A stretch of DNA of 9,277 nt from an uncultured Flavobacteriia bacterium (GTDB taxonomy: Bacteria > Bacteroidota > Bacteroidia > Flavobacteriales_D > Crocinitomicaceae). Of the stretch, positions 7,303-9,277 are shown in pieces. A program made the position numbers and the translations under genes. Every line of letters begins with the position of its first letter. Within the stretch, counting starts at the first letter, position 1. The notes below the pieces were generated by a model. That model was not told the DNA's origin. It ran no database searches and saw only the letters and a list, made by a program, of their open reading frames with translations. Where the stretch lies: positions 1-9,277 of the forward strand of contig CAIYXD010000273.1 in NCBI GenBank assembly GCA_903930085.1, in the 5' to 3' direction.

Positions 7303-7791
7303 ATGAATCAGGCACATGTTCATTTAGCAATTAATCATTTACCGATTATCCTTCCTATCGCAGGAGTGTTGATTGTAATTGGAGGTTTAATTTTTCGTTC
7401 TGAATTAGTAAAAAGAATGGGTTATTTCCTCTTTATAGTTGGCGCGATAGCCACTTTACCAAGTATGAATTCCGGTGAAGGAGCAGAGGAAATCGCCGAA
7501 AATATTGCTGGCGTAACGGAGAGTTTTATCCACGAACACGAGGAGAAAGCAGAAGTTTTCGCTATTTTTAGTTATATCTTGGGAGCTCTTTCTCTGTTTG
7601 GAATTTGGGCAAGTTGGAAAGCAAAGAGCTTCTCAAAAATACTATCCTTAGCTATAGTTCTTTTCGCTGGTATTGTTTTGTTTTTAGGAAAACAAACTGG
7701 AACAACTGGTGGAGAAATTCGACACACTGAAATTAGAACTGGTCAAGCAGCGCAATCTTCAGGCGAATCGGAGGAAGAGCACGAAGACTAA
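7303..7791 (+). CDS. Four-helix DUF2231-like membrane protein with conserved-type histidines
   Basis: This is a 162-residue integral membrane protein of unknown function. Hydrophobic segments lie near residues 13-31, 39-56, 85-104 and 110-128. The N-terminus, HVHLAINHLPI, places H5, H7 and H12 at the mouth of helix 1. The loop before helix 3 has SGEGAEEI and then IHEHEEKAE (H77, H79). After helix 4, TTGGEIRHTEIRTG (H141) resembles the GG-x-hydrophobic...HG ending of DUF2231 proteins; the assignment to that family is from memory of its pattern. The acidic tail ESEEEHED is hydrophilic. The histidines at helix ends could bind haem b or a metal, which would suit the haem c lipoprotein two genes upstream, but this is inference. 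The gene starts 77 nt after the ferritin-VIT gene, has no clear Shine-Dalgarno site, and ends 22 nt before a terminator hairpin, so it is the last gene of the run. Confidence 0.72.
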   Translation: MNQAHVHLAINHLPIILPIAGVLIVIGGLIFRSELVKRMGYFLFIVGAIATLPSMNSGEGAEEIAENIAGVTESFIHEHEEKAEVFAIFSYILGALSLFGIWASWKAKSFSKILSLAIVLFAGIVLFLGKQTGTTGGEIRHTEIRTGQAAQSSGESEEEHED

Positions 7792-7813
7792 AAAATTCAT
7801 TTTATAGAACAAC

Positions 7814-7845
7814 AACGCGGAGGAATATATCCTTCGCGTTTTTTT
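7814..7845 (+). terminator. Intrinsic terminator closing the metal-efflux operon
   Basis: AACGCGGAGGA (7814-7824) pairs with TCCTTCGCGTT (7830-7840) as an 11-bp stem containing one G-U pair, around a five-base ATATA loop. The stem runs directly into seven Ts (7839-7845). It lies 22 nt after the stop of the DUF2231-like gene. The T-run is on the plus side only, so it should act mainly on plus-strand transcripts. The convergent peptidase gene ends inside the T-run, and its own transcript would have a stem here with only a weak U-tract. Confidence 0.88.
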
Positions 7846-9277
7846 ATGGAAAAATCAGATCTTTCGACCAAATAGTAGTATTGCCGCAACTATCTTTCAC
7901 AACAAGTTGGAAACTGTGCTTTCCTGAAAGTTGTATGGGAGGATTAAAAATTAAATAATTTCCCTTGGTTTCGTATTCCAAAAGTTCCCATTTACCATCG
8001 ATGAACACATCATACTCCTTAATTTCCGTTTCGTTTTCGCTTACTTTCCAAGTTAAACGATTTCTTAAAATTAACGCTTCGGTCCCGGTAAAATTCAATG
8101 GTTTTACCACTGGTGAAATAGTGTCTACAACCAATTGAAAAGTTCCCAAAAACTTCGATTCTGCAACTGCCCAATTTTGCTCTAAATTAGTTACGAGTGA
8201 ATGCTTTTTTCCACCCGCCGTCACAACACGAATAAAGTATTTAGATGTTTGAACTATTGATTTTACTGGTAATTTTAATTTTACTGTTATGGGATTTTGA
8301 ATTGGCGCAGTAGGATCTCCAAAGGTTATCGTTCCATTCAAGGAAAGATTTCTTAGCGTTGGTTCATAGAAAGTATGTTTTTGTGCCGAAAAAAAAGCGT
8401 TCTCTCCTTGAAATGCATAAGTGGAATCCGGAAAAAGATATTTCCACGAAGGGAATAAATTAACCGTTGAAGAAAGCTTTCCTGGCGCAACTTTTAGCTT
8501 GAATTTTAGTTCGGATTGGTTAGCATTCGGATCTGTTACAGCATAGGTTATCTGCAAACTATCCTCCGGTTTTAAAATGAATATGCCAGATTTTCCACTT
8601 TTATAAATCTCTAATGGATTGTGCTGGGTTTTATACGATTTGTGAAATTTTCTTTTAGATTTGGAATATTCTTGGTAATCCTTATGGCTATTCACAAAGC
8701 GGGATTCATCGAACGAAATCTTGTCGAATTTTTGAGAAAAAAGTGTGTCCTTTTCGGTACGCAAAGTACTGGCATACAAACCACATGCATTTTGCGAATT
8801 ATCCACGTGATCAACAACCTCAAATGCAAATCCAACTCCGCCTTTTTCACTGCAATAATCTGCAGGAATTAGCAGTTGATCGCCACCAATATAGTAGCCA
8901 AACTTACCCTTTGAAACGGGTGCTATTTTAGATTTCCCTGGAATTTGATAACCTTCTGCTGTTACACTATACACTTTTAGCGCTTTTATTTCAGGTGCAA
9001 CATGATCCGAAATATTGAAACCATATACCAATGGATTGAGCGCAATTTCCGTTTTTGTATCGCGCAACTCGAAATGCAAATGTGGGGCGGTAGAGCTTCC
9101 TGAATTTCCGGAAAGGGCAATTAACTCGCCTTTTTTAACAGGAATATCCGTCGGCGTAAAATAGATTTCGATCTCAAAATTTTGCTCTTTTTCTTGTGCT
9201 TTTTTAACTAAAGAATCCAAGGCTCCTTTAAATTTTGAGCAATGCGCATATACGCTGGTTATGCCATTCGGATGATC
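7844..9277 (-). CDS. M23 (LytM-type) metallopeptidase, C-terminal part, 5'-truncated by the window edge
   Basis: This is a predicted zinc endopeptidase acting on peptidoglycan cross-links. The frame stays open to the right edge, so the N-terminus lies outside the window. The codon at 9220 is TTG inside the catalytic domain and is not a real start. The 19 codons before it read DHPNGITSVYAHCSKF, the M23 strand carrying the Y-x-H histidine. Next come VKKGELIALSGNSGSST and the catalytic HLHFE (first H at 9080-9082, second at 9074-9076). The first zinc-ligand motif (HxxxD) must lie upstream, unseen. After the peptidase domain about 400 residues remain. A DHVAPEIKALKVYSV segment opens a beta-rich region with FAFEVVDHVDNSQNACGLY, and Ig-like strands run to the C-terminus (LSGKHSFQLVVKDSCGNTTIW). 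This long extension is common in Bacteroidota M23 proteins. No type IX secretion C-terminal signal is evident. The gene converges on the metal operon and has no evident functional link to it. Confidence 0.9.
   Translation of the reverse strand, partial: DHPNGITSVYAHCSKFKGALDSLVKKAQEKEQNFEIEIYFTPTDIPVKKGELIALSGNSGSSTAPHLHFELRDTKTEIALNPLVYGFNISDHVAPEIKALKVYSVTAEGYQIPGKSKIAPVSKGKFGYYIGGDQLLIPADYCSEKGGVGFAFEVVDHVDNSQNACGLYASTLRTEKDTLFSQKFDKISFDESRFVNSHKDYQEYSKSKRKFHKSYKTQHNPLEIYKSGKSGIFILKPEDSLQITYAVTDPNANQSELKFKLKVAPGKLSSTVNLFPSWKYLFPDSTYAFQGENAFFSAQKHTFYEPTLRNLSLNGTITFGDPTAPIQNPITVKLKLPVKSIVQTSKYFIRVVTAGGKKHSLVTNLEQNWAVAESKFLGTFQLVVDTISPVVKPLNFTGTEALILRNRLTWKVSENETEIKEYDVFIDGKWELLEYETKGNYLIFNPPIQLSGKHSFQLVVKDSCGNTTIWSKDLIFP

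Noticed and set aside
9218..9220. TTG at 9220 as the start of the M23 peptidase.
   Set aside because: The frame continues to the window edge and the upstream codons encode the conserved M23 strand with Y-A-H, so the true start is outside the window.
1..9277. CRISPR arrays, tRNA or rRNA genes, insertion sequences and phage attachment sites.
   Set aside because: No regularly spaced repeats, transposase-like protein, terminal inverted repeats or tRNA-like cloverleaf was seen; nearly all the window is accounted for by six genes.

Overview
The window is low-GC DNA with long, closely packed genes, AT-rich leaders without clear Shine-Dalgarno sites, short lipoprotein signals ending in Cys, and a heavy-metal RND pump fused to its outer-membrane channel. 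Together these point to a Bacteroidota chromosome, most likely a Flavobacteriales-type organism. That placement is inferred from protein style and architecture; no rRNA or other taxonomic marker is present.

Positions 94 to 7791 carry five plus-strand genes in a row. (1) A 1452-residue CzcA-type RND heavy-metal pump whose C-terminus continues through a signal-peptide-like segment into a TolC/CzcC-type outer-membrane factor. (2) A lipoprotein CzcB/CusB-type periplasmic adaptor that overlaps gene 1 by 11 nt, or starts 4 nt after it if the second ATG is used. (3) A small lipoprotein with two CxxCH haem c-binding motifs. (4) A ferritin-like (erythrin) domain fused to a VIT1/CCC1 iron/manganese transporter, resembling MbfA. 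(5) A four-helix, His-bearing DUF2231-like membrane protein. Gaps are 27, 27 and 77 nt. A strong intrinsic terminator follows gene 5, so all five could form one transcript, although the 77-nt gap before gene 5 could hold a separate start. The 93 nt before gene 1 show no promoter or operator that I can defend.

On the minus strand, 9277 down to 7844 is the C-terminal part of an M23 (LytM-type) cell-wall peptidase. It runs off the right edge of the window and converges on the metal operon.

Genes 1 and 2 can supply a whole tripartite efflux system (inner-membrane pump, adaptor, outer-membrane channel) from two polypeptides. Metal-site residues in the pump look like CzcA (divalent Zn/Co/Cd) rather than CusA (Cu/Ag). 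Genes 3 to 5 add a predicted periplasmic dihaem protein, a cytosolic diiron-like domain on an iron exporter/transporter, and a His-bearing membrane protein. A metal-detoxification locus with an attached redox module is the most interesting reading of the window, but the functional link between the two halves is inference from gene order.
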